A DNA stretch of 64,000 nucleotides from Selaginella moellendorffii. Taxonomy: Eukaryota; Streptophyta; Lycopodiopsida; Selaginellales; Selaginellaceae. The notes beneath the pieces are model-generated. The model was not told the origin of the DNA, made no database searches, and saw only the letters and a list, made by a program, of their open reading frames with translations. The stretch spans positions 318,653-382,652 of the forward strand of contig NW_003314361.1 of NCBI RefSeq assembly GCF_000143415.4, read 5' to 3'. Positions 31,862 to 42,480 of this stretch are shown here, one piece after another (position 1 is the first letter of the stretch; the number at the start of each line of letters is the position of its first letter). The translations under genes and the position numbers were made by a program.

Positions 31862-33806
31862 TTACTGAGGAGCGGGGTGGTCGAGGTTGAGCTCGTAAAA
31901 CATGTCCGTGACTGTTCTCCGGCTTCCTCGAGTCGTGGGAGTTCTTATCAACGATTTTGTCCCGCTCAGAGGTGTTGAGTTTCTGGGCGTTAAGTTGCCA
32001 CTTCCCGGTGGTTTGTGAGGCTTGGATGCGTTTCTCACAGGCTCGCTGTTGAATCTGTGTAGACGACGCGATTATGAGAAGGAAGCATCAGACAAACTAA
32101 ACCTGGGATCAGCGAAAAACATTCTTATCCGCTCGTCTGGGACGAGCCAATGATCCTTCTCCTCGCGGATTTGGAGAATGCACAACCTTATGACGTACTG
32201 CAAGGAAAACGGGGTAAGAAGAAAGGAAAATGTAACATAATCCCACCTCTAGAACTCCAAGCTTTGCTGTTCTTACTCCAACATGATCTTCCAGGCCCAA
32301 GGGTTCACTGCTTTGGGTACTTGACGACGCACTGTCGTCGTCACCACCATCATCCCCATCCATGCATTGCAATGCATAGTGAACAATTCTTGTGACTTGA
32401 GGTCGATCCTGACAGGAAAATTACTAGCTTCACATCAAGTTCTTTCATTCTCACCCCTGCTGGAGATTCTAGAGGTTCGGGCGAATTATCTGGACACAAA
32501 GACCTGGGTCAGAGCTAAACCAAATCCAAGTTTTTGAAAAGCAAATAAGACCGGAAGTAGCATATACGTCAATGAGAAGGACGGCCTCTAACTCATGTTG
32601 TCCAAGCCCAAGAACATGCAAAGTGGAAGAACCTGTATCAACAGAAGAAAATTATTCAACCATAGCTGCTCAAGTTTATGATTACCAATAGCAGCCACAT
32701 TTGAAAGAGGTATCGATATATGCTGGTGGTTATTCTCATTGTGATCTTCGTCCTGGATATGAAAATGCAGACAAAGCTCAGAACCACGAAAAAAAAAAAC
32801 CAAGAAATTGACAAACCGAATTATCAATCTCAACGAGAAACTCGGCTGCTGCGTCCGGTAAAGGCACCAATTTTCTGAGTGTCAAAGTGCAGTGCGGTAT
32901 TTTTTCTTGCCAGCGAGGGAGCATTAATCGAGTTTCATATTCATAAAGCTTCACTTGGAAACTCAGAACAGCATTCCCAATTTCAGCACCCCGAATCTGC
33001 GAGAAAAAACGTTGCTAGTGAGAAAATAGTGAGCATAAAAATAAAAAACAACCAAATAGCTGGCGTCCATCAAACGTGCTGGAGAAATTCCATCCTCTTC
33101 TGACTTTAGCAACGAGACAGCGTTCATAGCCATCGCCATGTACGGCAAGATGGCATCCAGTCTGCAGCTCCACAATTTTAAGCAAAAGAACAGTCTCAAA
33201 AGGCAATACCTTGTGAGAAAACCTTGTAGCCTGTTCTCTGCCTCGGATGGAGAGGTTTTGACGACGTCCTGGAAGATTGGGTCACAGCAATTTTCTTGTA
33301 GAGAAAAAACACACCTCATTATAAACTTGACATTCAAGTTCTTTTTGGAATCTCACAATGTCATTGATCACACGCAATATCATGTCCAAAGCGCCCTGCA
33401 TGAATCAGAAAAACATCTGGAAACAGTGAAAGAGTATTAAACACTGACCTGTAGAACCGTGTTTCCATGGAGCACGTATTGCACACACATATCCACGGGA
33501 AGGCCGAGAACCTGCGTCACAAAAACCAACTTAAATCAGATGGGTTTCTCCAAAAAACTGCTAGCTTGCTAGTGTAGCTTGCTAAACGTACCTGAAGTCT
33601 GGATTCCAGCTCCTTTTGCAAGAGCTCAATCTGTAGGGAATAAACTTGTCATTGATTGATGAAAATGAAAAGGAAACACGAACCCGATGCTGCCCACTGA
33701 ATCTGGAATGCAGCCGCGTGAAGAGTGACGTGACGGAGCGCTGCGCGAGCGCCTCGAATGTCTTACGAAGGAGAACCGTCCCGGCATAGAGGGCTGCGGC
33801 ATCCAT
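31862..33806 (-). CDS. Unrecognised 12-exon protein, about 401 aa
   Basis: Chained exons: 33806-33684, 33630-33592, 33511-33449, 33395-33315, 33268-33210, 33161-33053, 32996-32817, 32752-32686, 32632-32568, 32408-32277, 32197-32103, 32054-31862. All introns have GT-AG ends and all phases close (1206 nt). Order of landmarks: MDAAALYAGTVLLRKTFEAL, ELLQKELESRLQ, DMILRVINDIVRFQKEL, YMAMAMNAVSLLKSEEDG, SPARLMDASYL, GNAVLSFQVKLYEYE, HELEAVLLID, an acidic/Ser run (DGDDGGDDDSASSS), IREEKDHWLVPDERIRMFF, and a basic Thr/Arg tail (SLIRTPTTRGSRRTVTDMF). I do not recognise the family with confidence; SPARLMDAS faintly recalls fungal Yrb30-type Ran-binding proteins. The ATG chosen is the first in the exon, but its acceptor precedes it by 2 nt, so an upstream exon exists, either 5' UTR or coding. 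Confidence 0.65.
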
Positions 33807-33865
33807 CCCTGCCAAAGAACAAAAAGAATTAAGCAAAAACCCTTCTACCTATAGCGTACCTTTTA

Positions 33866-35389
33866 TTATTTCTTCAAAACGTTCGCCAGCATCACGTAAG
33901 GCAAGTGCTTCCCCAGACTTTCGGAGTGATTCGTCTCCAAAACATTCTCCACTCCCTCGACTCCGGAGATAATGCCATCCGAGTGTGTGATGCAAGCTCC
34001 AACGAAGGATGTCCAGCCGATAGCTCCAGGCCTGAGAGGCATCGAATTCAGCAACTCGTGAGCCTCCGTTAGCTTCCCAACTCTTCCCAGGATGTCAGCC
34101 ACACAGCAGTAGTGCTCCCTTACGTGCTCGACACCGTGCTGGTCCGGCATAGCTCTAAAGTGGTGGAGACTGTCCTCCAAAAGACCACCATGGCTACAAG
34201 CTCCGAGAACGCTCGTGAACGTTGCCTCGTCGGGCACGGCACCCTCCACGATCATGAGTCGAAAAATTTCGCTGGCTTCCTCGACGTGACCATTCTGTCC
34301 GTAGCATCCGATCATGGCGTTGTAGCAAGCCACTGTGCAGTGAGGCATTGTGTCGAGCATTTTCCGCGCTTGCTCAACCTTTCCATCTCGGCCGAGAGCT
34401 GTTATCATCAGGATCCACGACACGGCATTTCTCTCCGGCATCCTGTCGAAGACGAACTTCGCAGCCTTGGTGTGCCTGTTTTGTGCGTAGAGGCAAACCA
34501 TCGCAGTCCATGCGACTAAGTCCTGCCTTGGCATGTCTCGGAACGTCTCTTGAGCTCTCTCGATGTTGCCATTGGAAGCGTAGGCCTGGAGCATTGTGGT
34601 CCAGGAAACGTCGTCTCTCTCTACCATCCGGTTGAAAATCCTCTCGGCTTCTTCGATATACCCCTTCTGGGCATACGCTTGCACCATGGTGGTCGACGAG
34701 ACGAGGTTGCGGCAAGGCATGGAGTCGAAAACCAGCCGAGATTCTTCCATCAGTCCTTGTTGAGAGTACGCCAGAATCATGACGTTGTAGGACGAGATAT
34801 CTCTCTCGGGCATCTCCTCAAACAGCTTCTTCGCTTGAGAGACCTGTCCTCTCTGGGAATAAGCCGTGATCATAGCGTTCGTAGCGACGATATTTCGGTC
34901 TGAAAGCTGGGAGAACATATTTTCCGCTTGCAAAAGCTCTCCATTCTCGGCGTAAGCTTGAACCATTGCCGTCCACGAGACCACGTCCCACTCGGGCATT
35001 TGATCGAACATAAGTTTGGCTTGGTCCAGATGCCCACTCTGGGCATAAGCTCGGAAGATCGTCGTCCAGGAGACTACGTTCCTGTGTGGCATTCTGTCAA
35101 AGAGCTTCCGGGCCTCTCCCAGCTCGTCGCTCCACACGAAAGCCGCCAGCATGATGTTCCAAGAGAAGATGTTGGGCTCCGGGATCCGAGAGAAGACGGC
35201 CATTGCTTCGTGGAGCTTGCCGCAGCTCGAGTACATGTGGACGAGCAGGTTGGAGACGAAAGTGTTGTGTCTGTGCTGGCTGCTGAGGATTGCAAGGTGG
35301 ATTTTCCGGCCTTGTTTCAAGTCCTTCGTACTGGCGCACTGTTTAAGATCTCGGCTGAATTGCTCTACGGACGCCAAGTTGACCACCAT
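33866..35389 (-). CDS. PLS-class PPR protein, 507 aa
   Basis: Intronless; starts MVVNLASVEQFSRDLKQC. The usual HLAILSS and LLVHMYSSCGKLHEAM open the array, followed by about ten 31-residue S-type repeats (NVVSWTTIFRAYAQSG, DVVSWTAMVQAYAENG, DLVAWTAMVCLYAQN). The C-terminal P2-E1 region YCCVADILGRVGKLTEAHEL and AIGWTSFVGACITHSD ends with PYVMLANVLKK. No DYW. Predicted organelle RNA binding. Its last 100 bases may be overlapped in another frame by an exon of the downstream gene. It is divergent from the CASP-like gene, with 298 bp between the starts. Confidence 0.92.
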   Translation of the reverse strand: MVVNLASVEQFSRDLKQCASTKDLKQGRKIHLAILSSQHRHNTFVSNLLVHMYSSCGKLHEAMAVFSRIPEPNIFSWNIMLAAFVWSDELGEARKLFDRMPHRNVVSWTTIFRAYAQSGHLDQAKLMFDQMPEWDVVSWTAMVQAYAENGELLQAENMFSQLSDRNIVATNAMITAYSQRGQVSQAKKLFEEMPERDISSYNVMILAYSQQGLMEESRLVFDSMPCRNLVSSTTMVQAYAQKGYIEEAERIFNRMVERDDVSWTTMLQAYASNGNIERAQETFRDMPRQDLVAWTAMVCLYAQNRHTKAAKFVFDRMPERNAVSWILMITALGRDGKVEQARKMLDTMPHCTVACYNAMIGCYGQNGHVEEASEIFRLMIVEGAVPDEATFTSVLGACSHGGLLEDSLHHFRAMPDQHGVEHVREHYCCVADILGRVGKLTEAHELLNSMPLRPGAIGWTSFVGACITHSDGIISGVEGVENVLETNHSESLGKHLPYVMLANVLKK

Positions 35390-35687
35390 GCCGCTCGCGA
35401 GTGTGTGTGTGAACGAAAAGGCCGGATGCTTTTCTAGAACGCCTGTGAAAAAATTTACTTTAAAGTATCAGGAGTGGAGAGAAAGAGGGGAGAAAATCTT
35501 TCTACTCAGCTGCTTCATGCCCGTGCGACGCTTTCTCGTTAGCTGTCATTGACCTGTGACTAGGACCATGGATGTATTTCCCTGGAAGTAAGAAACAATG
35601 GAAAAGTAATCCCACATGAGAGAGTCACGAGTATTTAAACTCAAAGTAGCTTACCAATGCCTTGAGTCGAGCAGAGCTAGAGTGAAA

Positions 35688-36463
35688 ATGAGCGAGCATC
35701 GAATTCCAGTCGCTGCTGACAAGAAAATCTCTCCTCCAATTTCTGCCGGGGAGCAAAAAGGCTGCAAAGGATTGAAGAGAACGGATCTGATGCTTCGCTT
35801 CGCTGCGTTTGTGTGTTGCACTGTCACCATGGTCGTTCTCATCACGGATAAGCAGACTAGTGCCATTCAGGTCCCGGGCTTCAATAACTTGACGATCACC
35901 AAGACGGTCAGCTTCGACTTGGCCAAGGCGTTTGTGTAAGTTTTTCACGGTTTTCTCCTCTCTTTCTTTCTCAAGTCTTCACGTTCGTCTCATGTTTCGT
36001 TCGCTTATCGACTGTGCTTACTCGCTGGTTTCTTTTCAGATATCTCGTCTCTGCGGCAGGAATCGGCGCTGGTTACACGCTCCTTGTGTTGGTCTTGTCG
36101 ATCATATCTGCAGAGCGCTCCAAGGCTATAGCATGGTTCATCTTCGTGTTCGATCAGGTCACACCTGTTGAAAGAATTTCAATCAGTTTGGGTGTTGAAG
36201 CGTTTTCTTGTCTGCAGCTCATAACTTACGTTCTCCTAGCAGCCGCTGCGGCATCAACGGAAGTTGCGTATATGGGGGCTCACGCACCACCAGAGGCATC
36301 CTGGCTCAAAGTCTGTTCCCTCTTCGGACGGTTTTGTCACCAGCTCGGAGCTTCGCTGGTTACTTCGCTCATTTCGACGGTGTTGTTCGCATTCTCAGCG
36401 GCGATTTCTGCGTATTACCTCTTCAGCAACACAAACGTACGACCTGCTTACAGCAAAGGGTAG
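35688..36463 (+). CDS. CASPL: CASP-like membrane protein, 203 aa (3 exons)
   Basis: Exons 35688-35935, 36040-36157, 36218-36463; GT-AG introns, phases sum to 204 codons. Four hydrophobic helices: LRFAAFVCCTVTMVVLI (first, with the conserved Arg), YLVSAAGIGAGYTLLVLVLS (second), LITYVLLAAAAASTEVAYMG (third, with the family's Asp/Glu-type position) and LVTSLISTVLFAFSAAISAY (fourth). Cytosolic N- and C-ends. CASP and CASP-like proteins build plasma-membrane scaffolds; in seed plants they position lignin at Casparian strips. The start ATG gives MSEHRIP. Confidence 0.9.
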
Positions 36464-36806
36464 AATGTAAGCCTCGATTGAAAGAGCTATCAAACTAAAG
36501 GAAAAACTTAAAGAGTTGTTCACCTCTGTTCTTTGTGCGTGGTGGAGCCCGAAGAGTGCTTGTGAGTTGTGACAGCGTTTATACGCGCTGGGCCGAGAGA
36601 GCTCCATTTTCCACTGAGTGAACCACGGCCATCATAGCGGCCGAAATGGCGGGGTGACAGAAGCTTGCGTCACTGCAAAGTAGATGAGCGTGGAAAACTT
36701 GGAACTGTTCACGTGTTTCACCACCAGAAAATCTCTAGCACGAAAAGCAACTTGGCGAGAAAGAAAAACAGGCCCAAAGTAAGAAATATTCAATTTAGTA
36801 AGCTCA
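36464..36806. other. Convergent 3' spacer
   Basis: It separates the CASP-like stop from the hydrolase stop and presumably holds both 3' UTRs. Nothing else is seen. Confidence 0.5.
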
Positions 36807-38204
36807 CTAGGCTCTGTTCGATACTTTTGCCGATATCCACTCTACCAGAGCCTTGTTCACCTCTCCCGGGGCTTCGTCGTGTGGACAATGCCCGGCTTCC
36901 AAAGTCACAACCGTAGTATCTTTGTAGAAGGCTCTGATCTTCTCTGCTTTTCCAGGACCAACCCAGGGATCCAACACTCCCCATAAAAGTAGAAGTGGAC
37001 ACGAGAGATTGGATAGTAGCGAGTCCATGGTCAGCGTCGAGGGCCTGAGCATAAAGCTCGACATCATCCTGAAACTCGAGTCATTTAACACTCACGAGAA
37101 GACTATGTGCATACCTGTAGTAGACTTCAGCTGCGTTGGGGTCCTTTGTTGGTAAAACGATCGACTCCACAAGATAGTCATCCACGTTCTCGTTGTCCTT
37201 GTACACCTGGTAGCAAGTTTTAGTACTCGGGATAGAAAAGAAAACCAGAATAACAGACGTTTTGTAGTACTGAGCGGATTCGAGAAGGCTGTTTGGCTTG
37301 CCAGAATGTCAGGAAAACTAACCATCGTCTTCCCCATTCTTGGATAGGATTGATTAGTCTCCTTAGTGCTGTTTCTTCCACAACAGGTTTCGCTTTCTTC
37401 TCTTTCAGTTCACTTTCAAACTGTCCTGATGAATTTAGAAGAACCACGCCAGAGACGAGTTCAGGATAAACTGAAGCTGTGTGAAGCACTGTAAATCCAC
37501 CAATGCTGTATCAAAATGCCAAGAAAACTAAGATCCTAGGCATGCAGGAAAACGAAAGAAGAAAGTAGTAGGACTTACCTGTTTCCCACAAGCACCACAG
37601 GCTCTTGGACAACTTCCCGGGCAAAAGCGGCTACTTGTTCTCTCCACAGAAATGGATCATACTCAACAAGAGCTTTGTCACTCAGTCCAAATCCCAGCAA
37701 GTCCATTGCATACACTTTGAAATACTTTGCCAGCTCTGGAATGTTGTACCTGCGAGAGTACAAAACTCACAAATGCCATGGCAAAAATCTATATTTCCGA
37801 AGCTTACCTCCAGTGAAAAGCTGACGCTCCAAAACCGTGCACCAGCAGAACAGGAGCTCCTTGGCCCTCGACAACGTAATGAATTCGGTGTGTTTTCCAT
37901 TTCCAGAAGTTGTATCCTTCCTTTTTGAAAGGCAGCCTCTCGAGGCCTGTGAGAAAATAAACACCGTGCTCAATGCTGGAGAGCAAATCTTCTTACCTCT
38001 ATAATTTGGAGCCATTGTATCGGCGTAAGCAGCCCTACACAGCAGTAATCCGGCGGCTACCAAGGGTAAATCGATGAAAATCCTCCTCGTGATACCTCGT
38101 AACAATGGTCGATCAATCGAGCTCCTCCAGCGAGCGCCTTGCAGCAAATTCCCACCTGGTCTGATCACGCGAGCAGCAGCAGGAGGCGGAGAAGAGAGCG
38201 CCAT
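36807..38204 (-). CDS. Alpha/beta hydrolase, probably chloroplast, 372 aa (6 exons)
   Basis: Exons 38204-37997, 37946-37808, 37749-37579, 37505-37259, 37206-37115, 37068-36807; GT-AG introns, phases total 373 codons. N-terminus is Ser/Arg-rich with a hydrophobic LPLVAAGLLLCRAAYA, like a plastid transit peptide and lumen- or membrane-directing segment. The fold motifs are VLLVHGFGASAFHWR (oxyanion region), nucleophile elbow GNSIGG, acid in LLLWGVLDPWVGP and catalytic His in LEAGHCPHDEAPGEVN. These are typical of plant plastid hydrolases near pheophytinase and chlorophyll dephytylase (CLD1-like). The substrate is not determined. It is divergent from DXR. Confidence 0.88.
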
Positions 38205-38915
38205 CGACCGCTCCTCCACATTCCCTAGCAACAACGTGTGGAGAGGAAGAACTAGGGCTTTGCGCTAACCTGGTTTTAGGGCTAATTCAAAAACTTTGGC
38301 GCCATTACAAACGTCAAACGTCATGGGTTCGAATCTCGTCTCGTGGAAAACAAGCATCTTCCTGTGTGTCGTCATTCGCGCCACGAATAGGTTGCGAGAA
38401 TCGTTGACATGTAGCTTTAAGTTACAGTCCTCGATTAGTATACAATCCCATGGACAAAACTTAGAAAATTGGGAGACCCATTTGCTCGATTGCTACTCAC
38501 CATTCTTGAGGTCACACTTGTTCCACCAAAATTTCCCAATCGAATGGTTGTTAACTATAACAACACCGCCACACTATGGTCAATTCAACCATGCTAGCAT
38601 TCACTAAAACAACATGCGCTAGGCCCACGGTCACGATTCGCTTGATCCACATTTGCACGGCTGGGATCGTCCAGAGCGGGATTGCGCGTCATCTGGTACC
38701 ACGAAATGGGCACCAGATGGACGGTCGCGATGCATTCCAGGCTGTGCATATATACACGTTATTAAGCTCTTTGGCGAGGCCCCCTTCACAGCCAGAGGAA
38801 TCGCTCAGGGGATAAGGAAGTTTAGGGCTCTTGGTTTGTCGTTGCAAAGGCATGCATTGCCGCTGCGATATTTCGAGCGATTGACCGCCCGTCTAGCGAT
38901 TTCTGGGAGCTGCCG
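38205..38915. other. Divergent promoter region between hydrolase and DXR
   Basis: No gene is seen in 711 bp. It should hold both plastid-protein gene promoters. A CATATATACACG stretch near 38748 is TATA-like for DXR, about 165 bp before its ATG. Confidence 0.45.
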
Positions 38916-41098
38916 ATGGCTTTGGAGGCTGTTTTTAGCAATGCTGGAGGGCGCATCGGGAGCACGGCGCATGTAAGGTTTCCTGGAGCTGGGATTTCTC
39001 ATGGATGTGGAAATTTCTTTCTAGGGGGATTTGCAGCAGCTGAGCTCGAGCTCCAGTTCGTGTTTCACAGGGAGGAAATTGGCAGTAACAGGTGCGTGAA
39101 ACACGTTTTCGACAGCGACAGTGCTCATTCGTTCTAGCTTTGCATGTTTGCAGGCGCTCAATGTGGTACCTCCTCCAGTACGCAAGAGTGCTCAAGAAAT
39201 GCTGGTTCCTCTAAGATACGCTGCTCGTCAAATGGTCCCCCCTCAGCTTGGCCAGGCAGAGCAATGGTGGATGGAGCTAGAAAAAAATCCTGGGATGGAC
39301 CAAAGCCCATTTCACTTCTTGGATCCACGGGCTCCATCGGCACACAGGTTAGAATTGTTTTTCTTCGTTTCCTATGCAAGCGATGAGGATGCTAACGTCG
39401 TGTTGTGCCAGACACTTGACATCGTCTCGGAAAATCCTGACAGATTCAAAGTTGTTGGGCTGGCTGCTGGCTCAAACGTTACACTTCTTGCTGATCAGGT
39501 AAACTACGAATTGGTCGTATCTGTTTTATACGAGCTTACACTGCCAATCAACAGGTCAGGAGATTCAAACCAAGCATGGTTGGGATTCGAGACGCATCGC
39601 TAATCGACGAATTGAAAGAAGCCATTGCTGATCTTGACGTAAAACCAGAGATTGTCGTTGGGGACGAAGGAACTGTACAGGTACTTTGATTTTCTCAGTT
39701 TGGCTTTTGTCTTATGTTTTTCTCTTGTGTTTGCTTTTGGTTGCTCTTCAGATAGCGTGTCATCCAGAGGCAGTAGAAGTTGTGACAGGAATCGTTGGCT
39801 GTGCTGGCCTCAAGGTAAGCGTACACGAAAGTTTGTTCTTCAAGCACTTAGACATGTACAATATTCTTTTCAGCCTACAGTAGCGGCAATAGCAGCTGGA
39901 AAGGATATTGCTCTAGCCAACAAGGAAACTCTCATAGCCGGCGGGCCATATGTTCTACCTCTTGCAAAGAAACACGGAATCAACATCCTACCTGCGGACT
40001 CGGAACATTCCGCAATTTTCCAGGTGATGTATTTTCTTTCCTCCAACAGTGTTTGTTTCTAACATTCAACCATGCGTATTTCAGTGCATTCAGGGGCTTC
40101 CAGAGGGCGGAATGCGTAGGATTGTTCTCACAGCATCTGGTGGAGCGTTCAGGTAACTAAAATTGACTGACCAGTCGTTATACTTCACCAATCCAAACTG
40201 AACTTCTCTTTAAAAATCAGGGACTGGCCAGTGGAAAGGCTCAAGGACGTCAAACCAGCAGATGCGCTGAAGCATCCAAACTGGAGTATGGGAAAGAAAA
40301 TTACTGTGGATTCGGCAACCTTGATGAACAAGGTAAAAAAACATTTTTATACTTGTCTGCTGAACTAACATCTTCTGCTGGCAGGGACTCGAGGTCATTG
40401 AAGCTCACTATTTGTTTGGAGCTGACTATGATGACATTGACATTGTTATCCATCCCCAATCGATTATACACTCCATGATCGAGACACAGGTAATATGAGT
40501 TGAATGCTTCAACACACAACTAACACAGCTAGTCAAATACAGGATTCCTCCATCCTGGCGCAATTGGGGTGGCCTGACATGCGACTACCTATTCTTTACA
40601 CACTCTCTTGGCCGGATAGAGTTCCATGCTCAGAAATCACCTGGCCAAGGCTTGACTTTGTCAAGTAAGCTTCACATTTTATCACCTTGTCGGTTGGAAA
40701 CATTTATTCACACCGGAGCTTTGAAACAGGACTGGATCGCTAACGTTCAAAGCCCCCGACCGAGCAAAGTATCCATCCATGGACATATCCTACGCAGCTG
40801 GAAGAATGGGAGGAACAATGACAGGAGTCATGAGCGCGGCCAACGAGAAAGCAGTGGAGCTCTTCCTAGACGAGAAGTAAGCAAAATAGTTAGTTTCCAA
40901 GGATTCTTTTCTCATGGCTGTGTTTCCAGGATTGGTTATTTCGACATCATCAGATTGATCGAGAAGACTTGCGAAACGCACAAGCGAGATTTTGTCAAGG
41001 AGCCAAGCCTGGATGATATCCTCACATCCGACCGATGGGCCCGGATTTACGCTGCGGAAGTCGCGGCACAGGCCCCTCCGCAACCTGTACCGGTATGA
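38916..41098 (+). CDS. DXR: 1-deoxy-D-xylulose 5-phosphate reductoisomerase, plastid, 503 aa (12 exons)
   Basis: This enzyme converts DXP to 2-C-methyl-D-erythritol 4-phosphate with NADPH, the committed step of the plastid MEP isoprenoid pathway. Exons: 38916-39084, 39154-39347, 39412-39498, 39555-39680, 39752-39814, 39874-40023, 40085-40152, 40221-40332, 40385-40489, 40543-40664, 40730-40876, 40930-41098; phases close to 504 codons. A transit peptide of about 95 residues contains the plant-specific PPSAWPGRA motif. Then NADPH site GSTGSIGTQ, metal/substrate loop DSEHSAIFQ, flexible loop [20 protein letters not shown], and [11 protein letters not shown]. Exon 1 uses the GTAACA donor; the stronger-looking GTGCGT six bases on loses frame. 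Full length for the family. Confidence 0.95.
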
Positions 41099-41104
41099 GA
41101 ATAT

Positions 41105-41575
41105 ATATACACTTTCGGTTTTTTTCAACTAAAAGCTCTTGGTTCTCGATCGAGTTCACTCGTAAAACGTTTCTTCCAGCTTCGTAGTCAGGGACGGGGT
41201 CCAAGAATGTACGCTGGAGGTCTCAAAGTCAGTGGATCTTTCTCGTTATCACGCGAGGAAGAATGGTGGTAGTCCGTGGTGCTGACAACCGAGTCGTAAC
41301 CATAGCAGCAGCAGGATGATCGCAATGAGCGTGCACTTCCGGGAGCTCCTCTGGTGCTGCTTGGCACAGTGGCTGCGAGTTCCCTGTCCACGTAGTTGGC
41401 CGCCATGCGATCATATCTCAATGAGCTTCCACCAGCACAGCCATGTCGAGGAAAATCTGGTGGAGTTCCAGCAAGTTCTTCTCGATTTCCTTTGCCTCTC
41501 CTGGATCTCCCGAATGGTTTCCAGCACCTCATACTGGATCGCCCTCTGGACGAACACCGGTCTCGACTCTCGATG
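41105..41575 (-). pseudogene. Chimeric duplicate: PPR 3' end joined to a syntaxin fragment
   Basis: 41105-41280 matches 42390-42575, the 3' end and downstream flank of the 780-aa PPR gene (both carry GTAGTCAGGGACGGGGTCCA and encode DPLTLRPPAYILGPRP). From about 41312 to 41575 the sequence matches the coding strand of the SYP1-type syntaxin at 55769-56070 with several small deletions. Both parts point the same way and an open minus-strand frame (41188-41592) runs through the junction, giving a potential 134-aa chimera, though the syntaxin reading frame is lost after MAANYVD. The breakpoint coincides with the start of the PPR gene's GGT microsatellite. It overlaps the likely 3' UTR of DXR. Confidence 0.85.
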
Positions 41576-42389
41576 GATATTGCATATTGCAATCAGTAAA
41601 TGATTTGCCATTCTGTGCACTTCACTTTCTGGTTGCAATATGCCTCCAGTTCATCTTTCGTCTCTCGCAGCCGCTTACAACTACTATAGTAATTTTGTGT
41701 TTACATCTATGACTGATTATTCATCAGATACGATATAGACCACAGCTCCCAGGAGAACAACATTCGCATGCTTGAAGCAATGGCTTTTTTCACCGAATTT
41801 TGTCCAAATGGCATCTGGCCATACAAAGGTATGGCAATTAGGACGGCAGTGCAGCATTTTGCAGACCATGCCTTTGGCTGGTGTGATTTACCGTTTCTCT
41901 AGCCACTATAGATGCTTTGTGGATGAGAAGATGATGAAGGCTCACAAAACCAAGAAAGAGATTCTAGGATACCATATATGTTACACTGCTACTTTGGGAG
42001 GTATGTTTTTTGTGTTCTATTGCTTTCTATTTATTTAGCATTCAATTTTAGCCCACTTATGTGGTGTTAACCTCTAAAATAAACTTCAAATGAGTTTGTA
42101 TTCAAAGTTCATCGCAATTATACACAGCACTATGTTATTTTATCATCACAAGCTGAATTCCATGTGGTGGAATGTGTGATGTATCATTTTGTGATCACAA
42201 AGTATTTCATTTGTAAGTTATATATTTTTTTACAACATTTATAATATTAATATTAAAATATAAAATGGATCATGGAGGGTAGGGACAAAACTTTAAACAT
42301 CACTTGCATCAAGTGTAAGAGGTAGATCCTATCACTATAACAGTGGTGAAATGAGTTATGATTGTACACAAAGAAAGTTGAGTCTTTGC
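41576..42389. other. AT-rich spacer
   Basis: No complete gene. One stretch near 41725-41830 reads as SSQENNIRMLEAMAFFTEF in one frame before stops, possibly a leftover exon of unknown origin. Confidence 0.35.
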
Positions 42390-42480
42390 TATATACATTT
42401 CAGTTCTTTCAACTAAAAGCACTGGTTGCTTGCACTTCTCGATCGAGTTCACTCTTAAAACGTTCCTTGCAACTTCGTAG

